A stretch of DNA of 64,000 nucleotides from Maribacter arcticus (GTDB taxonomy: Bacteria > Bacteroidota > Bacteroidia > Flavobacteriales > Flavobacteriaceae). The stretch is taken from assembly GCF_900167935.1 (NCBI RefSeq), contig NZ_FUYL01000011.1:1-64000 (forward strand). Direction: 5' to 3'. The number at the start of each line of letters is the position of its first letter. Positions within the stretch are counted from its first letter, which is position 1. Shown here piece after piece: positions 15,521 through 24,320 of this stretch. The notes beneath the pieces are model-generated. The model was not told the origin of the DNA. It ran no database searches and saw only the letters and a program-made list of their open reading frames with translations. The position numbers and the translations under genes are program-made.

Positions 15521-16729
15521 TTAATTATTTGTTGATTTTTCTTCCTCATCAATTCGATTTTCATCAAAAGCAGAAGGCAGTAACTTAGGAATAAGTTTAA
15601 TGAAAATCGGAAGCAAAATTGCGCCACCTGGTAATATAAAAATAGCCAAAGAGGGTATACTTTTAAAAATATCAATAAGTTGATTTTGAACTTTTTTCTT
15701 TTCATCTCGGCTAAGGTCTCTTACCGTAGATTTTGACAATAAAGCAACCAGTTCCGCACTTTGAGAAAGCTCTTTATGTAAACGCTTGCTGTTTCTTAAA
15801 ATTAATTTTTTTACAATTTTCCCCATGCTATCGTAAAATTGATGGGCAAGGTTCTTTTCCTTTAAGTAGGGTATTGTATCAAGATTTTGCCTAAAGAATT
15901 CTGTAACATGCATTATAGATTCAGAAATAAGGTGATTTTCAATTCCTAAATCTTTTCCAATTCCAAATATAAATTCAGATTCGGTATAATCTAAAGAATG
16001 ATCTTCCCATACAGTAAGGCAAGCCATATCTAGTAAATAACGATTTTCCCAGATTTCTTTGTTGTTTAAGAGCCTATCACGATAAGAACCATCAAAATTA
16101 TTTTCAGCGCAATTTATATAAGTCAATGACGAAGCCAATAATTGAGAAAGCTTATTGTCTTTTCTATTTTGTTCTTTCGAACTAAGTGCGTGATACGTAA
16201 TGTTAATAGCTAAATATTCAATTTCTTCAGCCTTAGTTTTTAAGTCATCCACACCATTTAGGTAATGTTTAAAAAGTAATACATCTACAAATAGAAGTGA
16301 GTTGGTTATCAGGCTATTGAAGGTCTTACTGAAGATATTATCTTCAATATAAATTCTTGAAGCCAATAATTTTTCCAGCTTTGCCGATGTTTTATTGCCT
16401 GTTAATAGTTTGCCGAAAAAACCAGCTCGATTGATTTTTAAAACTTCATAAAACTTATAGACCTGTTCTACAAAATGAACGTAATCACCTTTTCCTTCAT
16501 TTAGGTAATAGGTGAAGTAAAGTGCATTGAGTAAGTTGATTTTAGCTTTTTCGTCTTCAGATAAAGAATGTTCAAAAGGAATAAAATCTGGAATACTTGA
16601 ATTTAGCCCATATACAAAACCGCTCTTTTTTAAAGTGCTATATAAGGCGTCAAAATCGGGGAAAGCATTTTGGTGTTTTTGAACGACCGAGCCATATTTT
16701 TCAATCCAACCAGAGGCAGACGGGTTCAT
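15521..16729 (-). CDS. LETM1-related protein
   Basis: This 402-residue protein has a C-terminal segment (about 345-390) that matches the LETM1 signature: DEKKKVQNQLIDIFKSIPSL, then AIFILPGGAILLPIFIKLIPKLLPSAF, a single hydrophobic hairpin or helix. The rest is helical and soluble, with the conserved SLDYTESEFIFGIGKDLGI. In Bacteroidetes these proteins are annotated as LETM1-related and have been linked to biofilm phenotypes; mitochondrial LETM1 works in cation/proton exchange, but transfer of that role is not justified. The gene converges with the LytTR regulator gene across 33 bases. Confidence 0.8.
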   Translation of the reverse strand: MNPSASGWIEKYGSVVQKHQNAFPDFDALYSTLKKSGFVYGLNSSIPDFIPFEHSLSEDEKAKINLLNALYFTYYLNEGKGDYVHFVEQVYKFYEVLKINRAGFFGKLLTGNKTSAKLEKLLASRIYIEDNIFSKTFNSLITNSLLFVDVLLFKHYLNGVDDLKTKAEEIEYLAINITYHALSSKEQNRKDNKLSQLLASSLTYINCAENNFDGSYRDRLLNNKEIWENRYLLDMACLTVWEDHSLDYTESEFIFGIGKDLGIENHLISESIMHVTEFFRQNLDTIPYLKEKNLAHQFYDSMGKIVKKLILRNSKRLHKELSQSAELVALLSKSTVRDLSRDEKKKVQNQLIDIFKSIPSLAIFILPGGAILLPIFIKLIPKLLPSAFDENRIDEEEKSTNN

Positions 16730-16944
16730 ATCTAAATAAGTTTATGGCTGCAAAGTTAGCTAATTATTGTTTTATGCTAAATGTATTCATATTTATAAAA
16801 GGTTACTTCTTCGCTAAGGAATAGTTTTAGAAGAAGCGCTATATGAATAGGTGAGAAATATAATTTAAATTTTTTTAGATAAAAATGAACCTTTCGTTTT
16901 TAGCTGCGTAAGTAGGGGTGATTCTAATCTAAAAAAAAAGAATA

Positions 16945-17655
16945 ATGAAAAAAGCAAAATTATTTATGGGACTTGGGGCATTAGCTCTAGCAGGAGTTCT
17001 TTTAGTTGCGGCAGATCATATTGATGCGCCTGGTTCTATGGGGACCTCGGCCGACATTGCCGACTTTTATGCCTTTGAGCCATCACTTGGTTCAGATAAC
17101 ACTGTATTTGCCGTAGACCTTCAATCTAATGTATTGCCAGATTTGGCTTATGGTACATTTGATGAGAATGTATTGTTAGAAATCAATATCGATAAAGATG
17201 GCGATTTGGTAGAAGATTTGGTAATACAAGCCATACCTAGAGATGGTAAAATGTATTTTTTCGGCCCTATAGCACCTAGTGAAACTGGTTTGAACGGCAC
17301 GGTTATGGTTGACTCACCATTAGGTTCGGTGGCTATTTCTGCTGAAACTGCGATTGTTGAAACTACAAGTAATGGAGTATCGCTTTTTGCGGGTCCACGA
17401 CAAGATGCTTTTTTCTTTGACTTCTTTCAATTTAATGCTGTAATAGGTGGTGAAGCTCCATTGGGATTTAAGCCAGCTGGTGATCCTTCTTCAACTGACG
17501 ATGATGACACCACTGCTGTCGATACTTTCGATGGTGCCAACACCATGTCTATTGTTATTGAAATTCCAAACAGCCTATTAGGAGAAACAACTGCAGTTAA
17601 TGTTTTGCAATTACCAGTTTACAAAACTTGGGTAACAACAAATGTTAAACAATAA
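16945..17655 (+). CDS. DUF4331-family secreted protein, N-terminal-type half
   Basis: This 236-residue protein has a signal peptide (MKKAKLFMGLGALALAGVLL, cut near VAA). The mature part begins DHIDAPGSMGTSADIADFYA, the metal-site-like opening of DUF4331 proteins, and ends with EIPNSLLGETTAVNVLQLPV followed by YKTWVTTNVKQ. Full-length DUF4331 proteins are usually about 400 residues or more; this one stops before the family's second half, whose motifs appear in the next gene. The gap to that gene is 22 bases. Function is unknown. Confidence 0.82.
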   Translation: MKKAKLFMGLGALALAGVLLVAADHIDAPGSMGTSADIADFYAFEPSLGSDNTVFAVDLQSNVLPDLAYGTFDENVLLEINIDKDGDLVEDLVIQAIPRDGKMYFFGPIAPSETGLNGTVMVDSPLGSVAISAETAIVETTSNGVSLFAGPRQDAFFFDFFQFNAVIGGEAPLGFKPAGDPSSTDDDDTTAVDTFDGANTMSIVIEIPNSLLGETTAVNVLQLPVYKTWVTTNVKQ

Positions 17656-17677
17656 TAACCACATAAATAAAACTAAG

Positions 17678-18472
17678 ATGAAATTTAAAAATATAAAATA
17701 TACATTTTTATCTCTTTGTGCAGTAGCTGCTTTAGCTTCTTGTAACAACGATGATAATGATACGCCAGTAGTAATGACACCTACTTGTAATGACGGAATA
17801 ATGAACGGTGATGAAACTGGTGTTGATTGTGGTGGCACATGTACACTTTGTGATGATGCTATACAACCTACAATGCCTGATTTTACAGGAACATATACAC
17901 AGGTCGATTTTATGGGTAGACCAGGAATTAATACAGTATTGAGTGCAGACGGAGATATTAAAAATTCTCATAACATGTCAATTCCCTCAGAAATGCAGGC
18001 AACTTTTCAAGCTGCTTTTGAAGCTAGACTAGAAGCATATCATGATGTTTATGCAACTATTTTAGGAGCTGATCCTGCTGCTGTAAACTTTGAGCCAAAT
18101 ATTTTAGGTGATATTTTAAACGGTCCTGCTGATGATGGTTATACGAACAACCCTGTAACGGCAACTGTTTTAACCACAGTATTATCTAATGACGTTCTAG
18201 AAGTTGCTCCAAACTTACCTACTACGTATTTTAATGGTGGTAGTGGTGCTCCTAACTATGAAGGCGCAGTTGGTTTAACAGGTAGAACACCTCAAGATGA
18301 TGTCATTGATGTTTCATTGATATTGTTATTCGGTGGCGGTGATGGTGCTAGATTTAGCGGTCAAGATACTGATAATGATGGTATGGCAGATTTACCAAGA
18401 TTAACCTCAGATGGCGTTGGGCTAACCGCTACTGTAGGTACTACTTTCCCATACTTGGGTTCACCAGAATAA
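17678..18472 (+). CDS. DUF4331-related lipoprotein, C-terminal-type half
   Basis: The start is ATG 17678, which gives a lipoprotein signal (MKFKNIKYTFLSLCAVAALASCNN); an earlier in-frame ATG at 17642 lies inside the previous gene. The 264-residue protein has a Cys-rich insert (TCNDGIMNGDETGVDCGG then TCTLC) after the anchor, then motifs of the second half of DUF4331 proteins: MGRPGINTVL, GRTPQDDVIDVSLILLFGG and VGTTFPYLGSPE. Together with 16945 it looks like one DUF4331 protein divided between a periplasmic and a lipid-anchored subunit. No catalytic function is known. Confidence 0.75.
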   Translation: MKFKNIKYTFLSLCAVAALASCNNDDNDTPVVMTPTCNDGIMNGDETGVDCGGTCTLCDDAIQPTMPDFTGTYTQVDFMGRPGINTVLSADGDIKNSHNMSIPSEMQATFQAAFEARLEAYHDVYATILGADPAAVNFEPNILGDILNGPADDGYTNNPVTATVLTTVLSNDVLEVAPNLPTTYFNGGSGAPNYEGAVGLTGRTPQDDVIDVSLILLFGGGDGARFSGQDTDNDGMADLPRLTSDGVGLTATVGTTFPYLGSPE

Positions 18473-18550
18473 GAAGTTGCCTTCACCTTGCAGATTTTAA
18501 TTAATCGGTAAGACTGGCACACCCTAATTGCTTATGAAAGAGAAGGGCTA

Positions 18551-18577
18551 GGGGAGTTGAAAAGCTCCCCTTTTTTA
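18551..18577 (+). terminator. Rho-independent terminator after the DUF4331 pair
   Basis: GGGGAGTT-GAAA-AGCTCCCC forms an 8-bp stem (one G-T pair) capped by a GAAA tetraloop, followed by TTTTTT. It lies about 80 bases after the lipoprotein stop and 26 bases before the next start. Confidence 0.85.
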
Positions 18578-18602
18578 AACAATCCGAATAAAACAAAACC
18601 TA

Positions 18603-19880
18603 ATGAAATTAATAAAGTTATTCATAGTATTGATACTGGTATCTTCTTGTGTTACAAAGAATCAGGACGCAGTTGCTCAAAAAAATGATTACGACAAGTA
18701 TTTGGTTTCTAATGAAGTAGAAACATCATCAAAGTATTTTGACCTTTGGAATTCTAAAATTAGGCCCGATAGCATGCAGCTTACGAGTTTTGGCATCGTA
18801 GGCGGTGAATACAATCGATATTTTCAACAAACCGGAAATATTGAGTTTTTAAAGAAAGCTGAAAAGAGTCTTAAGAAAGCGGTCGATATAGCCAATATAG
18901 GTAGGCCTGGTTATTATAGAGCCTTGGCAAGAAATTATATTTCACAGCACCGCTTTAGAGAAGCGTTGAAACTAGCAGATTCTGCTGCTGTAATAGGAGG
19001 AGATAAGAGCGAAACACAAAGCTTATATTTTGATGTTCATATGGAGTTGGGTAACTATCAGCTGGCAGAAAAATATTTAGATAGTATAAAAAACATGTCA
19101 GATTTCGGTTATATGATACGCTTAGCAAAGTGGAACGATTATAAAGGAGATTTAGACACCACTATCAATTTTATGGAAATGGCCAGGACTAAGGCTGAAT
19201 TAGGCAAAAATAGAGAGTTGATGCTATGGAGCTATACTAATTTAGGCGATTATTATGGCCATGCAGGTAGAATACAAGATTCATATAATCAATATTTAAA
19301 GGCTTTAGAAATTGATGCGGATAATGCCTATGCTAAAAAGGGAATTGCATGGATTGTTTTCTCAAATGATAAGAATCCGGTTGAAGCTATTCGAATACTA
19401 GATTCAGTAACCAAAACATATAACGCGCCAGATTACTTTTTACTTAAAGCTGAAATAGCAGATTATATGGATGATGATTTAATTCGCACAAAAAATTTAG
19501 ATCAATATTTTACAAGGGTAAAAAATGAAATGTACGGTGATATGTATAATGCGTACAATTTAGGATTATACATAGATGAAACTAAACAGTTTGATAAGGC
19601 TTTATTACTAGCCCAAACAGAGGTTGATAATAGACCTACACCAGAATCATATAGCTGGTTAGGGTATAGTTATCTGAAAAATGGAGAAATCAATAAAGCT
19701 GTTGAAGTGATCGATGCCCACGTTTATGGTAAAACATTTGAACCCGCATTGTTATTCCAAGCTGCTGAAGTGTATAAGGCCAATGGTGAAGAAGAAAAAG
19801 TTAATGAGCTAAAAGGAGAATTAATAGGTGCCCTCTATGAGTTAGGGCCCAATATGGAAAAGCAAGTCCATGATTTGTAA
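18603..19880 (+). CDS. TPR-repeat lipoprotein
   Basis: This 425-residue protein has a lipoprotein signal (LFIVLILVSSCVTKNQ). The body is made of tetratricopeptide-type helix pairs, clearest at about 205-245 (LWSYTNLGDYYGHAGRIQDS, YNQYLKALEIDADNAYAKKG) and 340-380 (PESYSWLGYSYLKNGEINKA). These repeats mediate protein contacts; no enzyme domain is present. The gene follows the DUF4331 pair on the same strand but after a terminator, so it probably has its own promoter. A partner role for the DUF4331 proteins is possible from position only. Confidence 0.82.
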   Translation: MKLIKLFIVLILVSSCVTKNQDAVAQKNDYDKYLVSNEVETSSKYFDLWNSKIRPDSMQLTSFGIVGGEYNRYFQQTGNIEFLKKAEKSLKKAVDIANIGRPGYYRALARNYISQHRFREALKLADSAAVIGGDKSETQSLYFDVHMELGNYQLAEKYLDSIKNMSDFGYMIRLAKWNDYKGDLDTTINFMEMARTKAELGKNRELMLWSYTNLGDYYGHAGRIQDSYNQYLKALEIDADNAYAKKGIAWIVFSNDKNPVEAIRILDSVTKTYNAPDYFLLKAEIADYMDDDLIRTKNLDQYFTRVKNEMYGDMYNAYNLGLYIDETKQFDKALLLAQTEVDNRPTPESYSWLGYSYLKNGEINKAVEVIDAHVYGKTFEPALLFQAAEVYKANGEEEKVNELKGELIGALYELGPNMEKQVHDL

Positions 19881-19936
19881 TTGATTGCCCAATTATTTTC
19901 ATTTATGGTTTGTTTTAGGTTGGATTGTTTTTTTTT

Positions 19937-19962
19937 AGCGCCACGGTTTTAATCGTGGCGCT
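19937..19962. other. GC-rich hairpin downstream of the TPR gene
   Basis: AGCGCCACG-gttttaat-CGTGGCGCT is a perfect 9-bp hairpin standing out from AT-rich surroundings, 57 bases after the TPR gene stop. The T-run lies before the stem on the plus strand and no T-run follows it on either strand, so it is not a standard intrinsic terminator. It may stabilise the 3' end of the mRNA. Confidence 0.5.
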
Positions 19963-19969
19963 GATATTT

Positions 19970-20027
19970 ATATGTATTTCATCGAAAATTTAACGTTTTT
20001 TATGATTTGCTTAGATGAAATACATAT
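19970..20027. repeat. 14-bp perfect inverted repeat in the intergenic gap
   Basis: ATATGTATTTCATC (19970-19983) is repeated in reverse complement at 20014-20027, separated by 30 bases. The gap 19881-20221 otherwise holds only the GC hairpin and a possible 38-codon reading frame. The repeat could be a large cruciform, a regulator site or the remnant of a small mobile element. Confidence 0.5.
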
Positions 20028-20108
20028 ATTTATCGACCAAATACGTTTAAAATGCCCCAGCATCTTAAATAATTGAACCAAAAGTAACCAAATAAACTAA
20101 TTAGTGTT

Positions 20109-20225
20109 ATGGAATACCTACTCTTTACATTATGGATTAGCTTAATGATTTTATTAGTTGGTAAATCAGTTTTTGCCTATAGATCACTACAAAGAACACT
20201 CCACCGAACAAATAGTTCAATTTAA
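20109..20225 (+). CDS. Possible very small membrane protein (38 residues)
   Basis: The ATG at 20109 opens a 38-codon frame, MEYLLFTLWISLMILLVGKS and then VFAYRSLQRTLHRTNSSI. It has one strong hydrophobic helix followed by a basic tail, the usual form of small bacterial membrane peptides. Its stop overlaps the end of the convergent exporter gene. There is no homology support, and a chance frame is quite possible. Confidence 0.35.
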   Translation: MEYLLFTLWISLMILLVGKSVFAYRSLQRTLHRTNSSI

Positions 20226-22465
20226 ATCAATTTTCTAAGCAGTACTGGCAGTAATAGCAAGTCTAGTATTAAAGCTGTTACCAAGGTTACACTTATAATC
20301 AACCCTATAGTTATACTAGGTTGGTGAATAGAAAATAACATGACCATAAATCCGAAAAATAGGATAATGGTGGTAATCACCAATGCTCTACCGGTTTGGG
20401 CGAAAGTTTTTTCAAGCGCAGCTTCTTTATCTAAACCTTGAGTAATACCTAACTTATACTTTCCTAAAAAATGTATAGTGTCGTCAACGGCAATACCAAA
20501 TACGATTGCGAATACTACAGATAATGATGCTTCTAAAGGGATACCCAAAAATCCTAAAATTCCTCCTGCAAATAGCATAGGTAAAACATTAGGTACAAGA
20601 GAGATTAAGAAGATTTTAATATCTCGAAAAACAAAAGCCATAATAACTCCTATTAGCAATAGACCATATAATAGACCTTCTAACAAACTACTTCTAATAT
20701 ATTCTGAGTTTTTGTCTAGCAATATACTTTTACCGGTCACTTTAACCGTTACGAGAGAAGTATCTAGTTTAGTTTTTGCAAATTGGGCAATACTGTTATA
20801 AACAATCTTTAAGCTATCAGTACCTACATCTTGTAATTTTCCATTGATACGAGCAATGGTTTCGTCACCATTGATAAAACGAGCCAATTGTTTTCGAGCT
20901 AGTTTACGTGTATCTTTTTGGTATTTTATAAATGTTGCTTTATCATCTGGTAAAGTAAAAAAAGCAGCGCTATTTAAATTATTGGCTTTGTTGATTATTT
21001 TATAAGGCAAATTGGCTGATTGTATATTACCTATGATTTTAAATGTTTTTAAATAGGTAAGGAGTTTTTCAATTTCTTGAGCAATCTCAAAATCAGTAAC
21101 CTTATAGCCATCAGTACTCATTACCGCTATCTCTAATGGTCTGAAGCCGGCATAGTTATTTTGAAAATAGTCGAAATCGATAGCAATTTCACTCTTTGCC
21201 GGTAGTGTTTGTTTAAATTCGTGGTTGGTTTTTATAAGATAAATTCCAAGAAAACAGAAAAATGTAAAAACCACAGTGCCCCAAATAATAGAATTAGGAT
21301 AGTTTTTAGTAAACGTATTTACCTTTAAAAGATAGTTGACCCAATTTTCAGAAATACTTTTACGTCCAATTAGTTTTTTCTCTGGAAGACTTATTAAAAG
21401 AGAACTAGTCAGTAAAATAACAGTAGTATAGGCTACTAGAACCCCAATTGCAGCGTTTATTCCAAATTCTTGAATACTTACAAGTCTAGAAGATAGAAGA
21501 GTCACAAAACCAACGGCAGTGGTAAAAGAAGTAAGTAGGGTAGTCATACCTACCTCTTTAAGTGAGGAAATAATTGAGGCATATCTAGAAATACCACTTT
21601 GCAATTTTCGAATATAACTATCGGTGAGATGAATAACATCTGAAGTTCCTACAATGAGCATTAACACTGGATAAAATGCGGCCATGGCATTCAGTTCTTT
21701 TCCTAAGGCAGCTAACAAGCCCATAAAAAGTAATAATGACATAGCTATTGAAAAAACTGAAATCAAAACTACAGGTAAACTCCTATAAACTAATAGAAGA
21801 ATAATGAATACCAGTATTGAAGCAACTATAGTAGTAGTTAGAACTTCGCTTCTTTGCATTTCTACTATGGCTTCGTAAAAAAAAGCCCTTCCCAGAATAT
21901 GATAATTAGTTAAGTCGTGACTTTTTAATGACGTCCGTATTGTATTTAATAATACTTCAGACTGTTTATAATCTAAGTTGTCTTCGGTTTGTAAAGCAAG
22001 TACTAACGATTCTCTCTTTTCATCTATTAAAACATTGATGAAAAGGGAATCTTCTTGAATTTTATGCCAATCTTTCTGGTATTGAAGGGAATCATTTATA
22101 TGAACAATTGGCAACGTAGTATAGCCAAAAGAAGTTTTTAAAGGGTAGGAGAGTGTAGTTAAAGAATTACTTTCTAATACATACTCAAAACCCTTGCTCT
22201 CTAGAGAAAATGCTTGAAATTTATTAAGAAAATCTTGCTGAAAAACATTAGGTTTATTCTCTACTGCAATGAGTAAAAAATTATCATCGGTACCAAACTC
22301 TTCAACAAACGAATCATAAAATGCTAAATCGGGGTCTTCCTCTGGAAAAAATTGACTGAAATCAAATGAAAATTTCAATTCATCCAATTTAGTAGCCGAA
22401 AGCACACCTAAAAGAATGAATACAGCGATACATATTTTTTTAAGGGAACCCAAGTTGGCCTTCAT
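20222..22465 (-). CDS. MMPL/RND-superfamily exporter
   Basis: This 747-residue inner-membrane protein has two repeats, each with one leading helix, a large periplasmic loop and a cluster of five or six helices (about 205-375 and 585-745). It carries FSIAMSLLLFMGLLAALG, MLIVGTSDVIHLTDSYIRKL in the first half and AIVFGIAVDDTIHFLGKYK in the second; the GxxxDD/GTSD acidic positions are the proton relay expected in RND pumps. The size fits the single-component MMPL (HAE3) group that moves lipids or hopanoids rather than tripartite drug pumps. DUF547 follows on the same strand upstream after 148 bases; substrate unknown. Confidence 0.88.
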   Translation of the reverse strand: MKANLGSLKKICIAVFILLGVLSATKLDELKFSFDFSQFFPEEDPDLAFYDSFVEEFGTDDNFLLIAVENKPNVFQQDFLNKFQAFSLESKGFEYVLESNSLTTLSYPLKTSFGYTTLPIVHINDSLQYQKDWHKIQEDSLFINVLIDEKRESLVLALQTEDNLDYKQSEVLLNTIRTSLKSHDLTNYHILGRAFFYEAIVEMQRSEVLTTTIVASILVFIILLLVYRSLPVVLISVFSIAMSLLLFMGLLAALGKELNAMAAFYPVLMLIVGTSDVIHLTDSYIRKLQSGISRYASIISSLKEVGMTTLLTSFTTAVGFVTLLSSRLVSIQEFGINAAIGVLVAYTTVILLTSSLLISLPEKKLIGRKSISENWVNYLLKVNTFTKNYPNSIIWGTVVFTFFCFLGIYLIKTNHEFKQTLPAKSEIAIDFDYFQNNYAGFRPLEIAVMSTDGYKVTDFEIAQEIEKLLTYLKTFKIIGNIQSANLPYKIINKANNLNSAAFFTLPDDKATFIKYQKDTRKLARKQLARFINGDETIARINGKLQDVGTDSLKIVYNSIAQFAKTKLDTSLVTVKVTGKSILLDKNSEYIRSSLLEGLLYGLLLIGVIMAFVFRDIKIFLISLVPNVLPMLFAGGILGFLGIPLEASLSVVFAIVFGIAVDDTIHFLGKYKLGITQGLDKEAALEKTFAQTGRALVITTIILFFGFMVMLFSIHQPSITIGLIISVTLVTALILDLLLLPVLLRKLI

Positions 22466-22613
22466 GTAACTGATCGAAATCTATTTGTTTATAACAGATG
22501 CAAATTTACCACTCTCTTGAGTATTTACAGTCAAAAGATTACAAATAGAAAATCTACGTCCTTATTCTCTTTACACCCAAATAGATTTATTATAAATTAA
22601 CCCATAACCTGTT

Positions 22614-23402
22614 TTATAAATCAATGAAATTGTCAAGATCTAAGGTCCAATCGTAATTCCCATATTTTAAATCAATGTCTTTAGTAGAAGGGATAAGGCC
22701 ATTGCTTTTTAAAATTTTTTTGACTCCGCTTTTTCCTCCAAAATCACCTCTAAACCAGCTAAACAAGGAAGTAACTGTAACTTCTTTTGTATCGGCTTTA
22801 TATTCAGTTGTGCGCTCAAGATAGGTTTTAGTGCCTTTGCTAAATTGTTCTTGTAAACGTTCCCATTCATAAATAGCTACAGGTGGACAATCTTTAGCAC
22901 CGCAATTAAGGGCAAAATGTACATTGAAAACAGGTTTGTTTACTCGCAATTTTCGCTCAAATTTATTCGGAAACCATTTTCTAAAATATCCTAAACCATA
23001 TTCCCATTGCGATTTTCTAATAAGTCCATGTTCAATTTTTGCAAATGATACCGTTTCGCCTGCTATTTTTATTTGTTCTAATTTAAAAAAACTCCCGCGA
23101 TCATTATATAACTCCGGATTTTTTTGCAAAATAACCTGTATGTAGGCGTTGTAAATATTAATCCAAAAAGCTAATCGTTTGTCATTGGTATCAAGGGCGT
23201 TATCTAATTCTTCAATAGATATGTTTGCCAAAATATCTTGTATTTCTTGGGTATCTTTTTTGTCTATAATTCGTTTTAAAAACGATTCTGATAACTCGTT
23301 GAAATTAGTTTTGGTATTGGTTTCTACTTGAGCCTGTAAGTTAGTTTTCGCAGTACAGGATAAAGCAAATATCGTGGCAAGAAAATATAATTTTAGTTTC
23401 AT
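22614..23402 (-). CDS. DUF547 domain-containing secreted protein
   Basis: This 262-residue protein has a signal peptide with a Cys (LYFLATIFALSCTAKTN), possibly a lipoprotein. The DUF547 domain spans about 60-230, with DKRLAFWINIYNAYIQVILQ, the strongly conserved HFALNCGAKDCPP and SLFSWFRGDFGG near the end. The family has an invariant Cys/His set suggesting a papain-like enzyme, but no activity is established. It is read in the same direction as the MMPL exporter gene at 20222. Confidence 0.87.
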   Translation of the reverse strand: MKLKLYFLATIFALSCTAKTNLQAQVETNTKTNFNELSESFLKRIIDKKDTQEIQDILANISIEELDNALDTNDKRLAFWINIYNAYIQVILQKNPELYNDRGSFFKLEQIKIAGETVSFAKIEHGLIRKSQWEYGLGYFRKWFPNKFERKLRVNKPVFNVHFALNCGAKDCPPVAIYEWERLQEQFSKGTKTYLERTTEYKADTKEVTVTSLFSWFRGDFGGKSGVKKILKSNGLIPSTKDIDLKYGNYDWTLDLDNFIDL

Positions 23403-23615
23403 AGGTATATTTTAATTTACCTTATCTACGTAAATGTATCCATAAGGTTTGTTAAATCTTTGTCGAACTTTTCTTTAAATGATTACGTTAACCTTTTATT
23501 GAAATTTACGATGATTTTAAAACTATTTTCATGAATTTGCGTAGGTAAGGCGTTAACCTAAATATTATTTGGGTCGTAGTTTTTACTATCCATTAACTAC
23601 GCCTCGGCTAAAGCT

Positions 23616-24320
23616 ATGATCAGTATTATAATACCAGTACATAATGAATTTAAAAACTTGCAGCGACTCTTTAAAGTTGACTCTTTTTTAGCGCATAAGA
23701 AACTTTTAGAAATTATAGTTGCCGTTTCTCCGAGTAATTCGGATTCGGTGAAATTGTTAGACAATATTCCTAAAGTTAAAATAGTACTTTGTGAAAAAAA
23801 AGGTAGGGCAGCACAAATGAACAAGGCATCTAAAATGGCATTGGGAAGTGCGTTTGTTTTTTTACATGCCGATGTAGTACCTCCAGTAGGGTTTATTGAT
23901 AATATTCTACATAGTTTACAAACCGGATATGATGCAGGTTTTTTTTCTTACAGGTTCGATAAGGATGTTTGGTATTTACGTATAAATGCTTCTTTTACTG
24001 CAAAGGACGGATTGTTTACTGGTGGCGGTGATCAGTGTCTTTTTATTAAAAAAGATGTTTTTAGAAAATTAGGGACGTTTAATGAAGAGCAAGCACTAAT
24101 GGAAGATTTCGAGTTCTTTTCGAAAATGAAGAAGCTTAAAGTGCCATATACTATTGTAAAAAATGACTTGGTAGTATCTGCACGTAAGTATGAGTGCAAT
24201 TCATACCTTCGAGTTAATCTAACTAACCTGCTATTGGTTATTCTATTTAAACTCGGTTACCCTGGTGATAAATTAAAAACACTTCATAATAAGTTGATAC
24301 GAACCCCATACAATGGTTGA
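23616..24320 (+). CDS. Family 2 glycosyltransferase, arsenosugar-biosynthesis type (TIGR04283-like)
   Basis: This 234-residue GT-A fold enzyme opens with MISIIIPVHNEFKNLQRLF and has GRAAQMNKAS (the substrate/nucleotide loop typical of TIGR04283), the metal-binding FLHADVVPP, GGGDQCLFIKKDVFRKLGTF and MEDFEFFSKMKKL. Members occur with arsenosugar genes and transfer sugars from nucleotide donors; no other arsenic gene is present nearby, so the substrate is open. Its end overlaps the next gene by 8 bases, showing translational coupling. Confidence 0.83.
   Translation: MISIIIPVHNEFKNLQRLFKVDSFLAHKKLLEIIVAVSPSNSDSVKLLDNIPKVKIVLCEKKGRAAQMNKASKMALGSAFVFLHADVVPPVGFIDNILHSLQTGYDAGFFSYRFDKDVWYLRINASFTAKDGLFTGGGDQCLFIKKDVFRKLGTFNEEQALMEDFEFFSKMKKLKVPYTIVKNDLVVSARKYECNSYLRVNLTNLLLVILFKLGYPGDKLKTLHNKLIRTPYNG

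Noticed and set aside
19937..19962. Hairpin as a standard intrinsic terminator
   Set aside because: The T-run precedes the stem on the plus strand and none follows on either strand.
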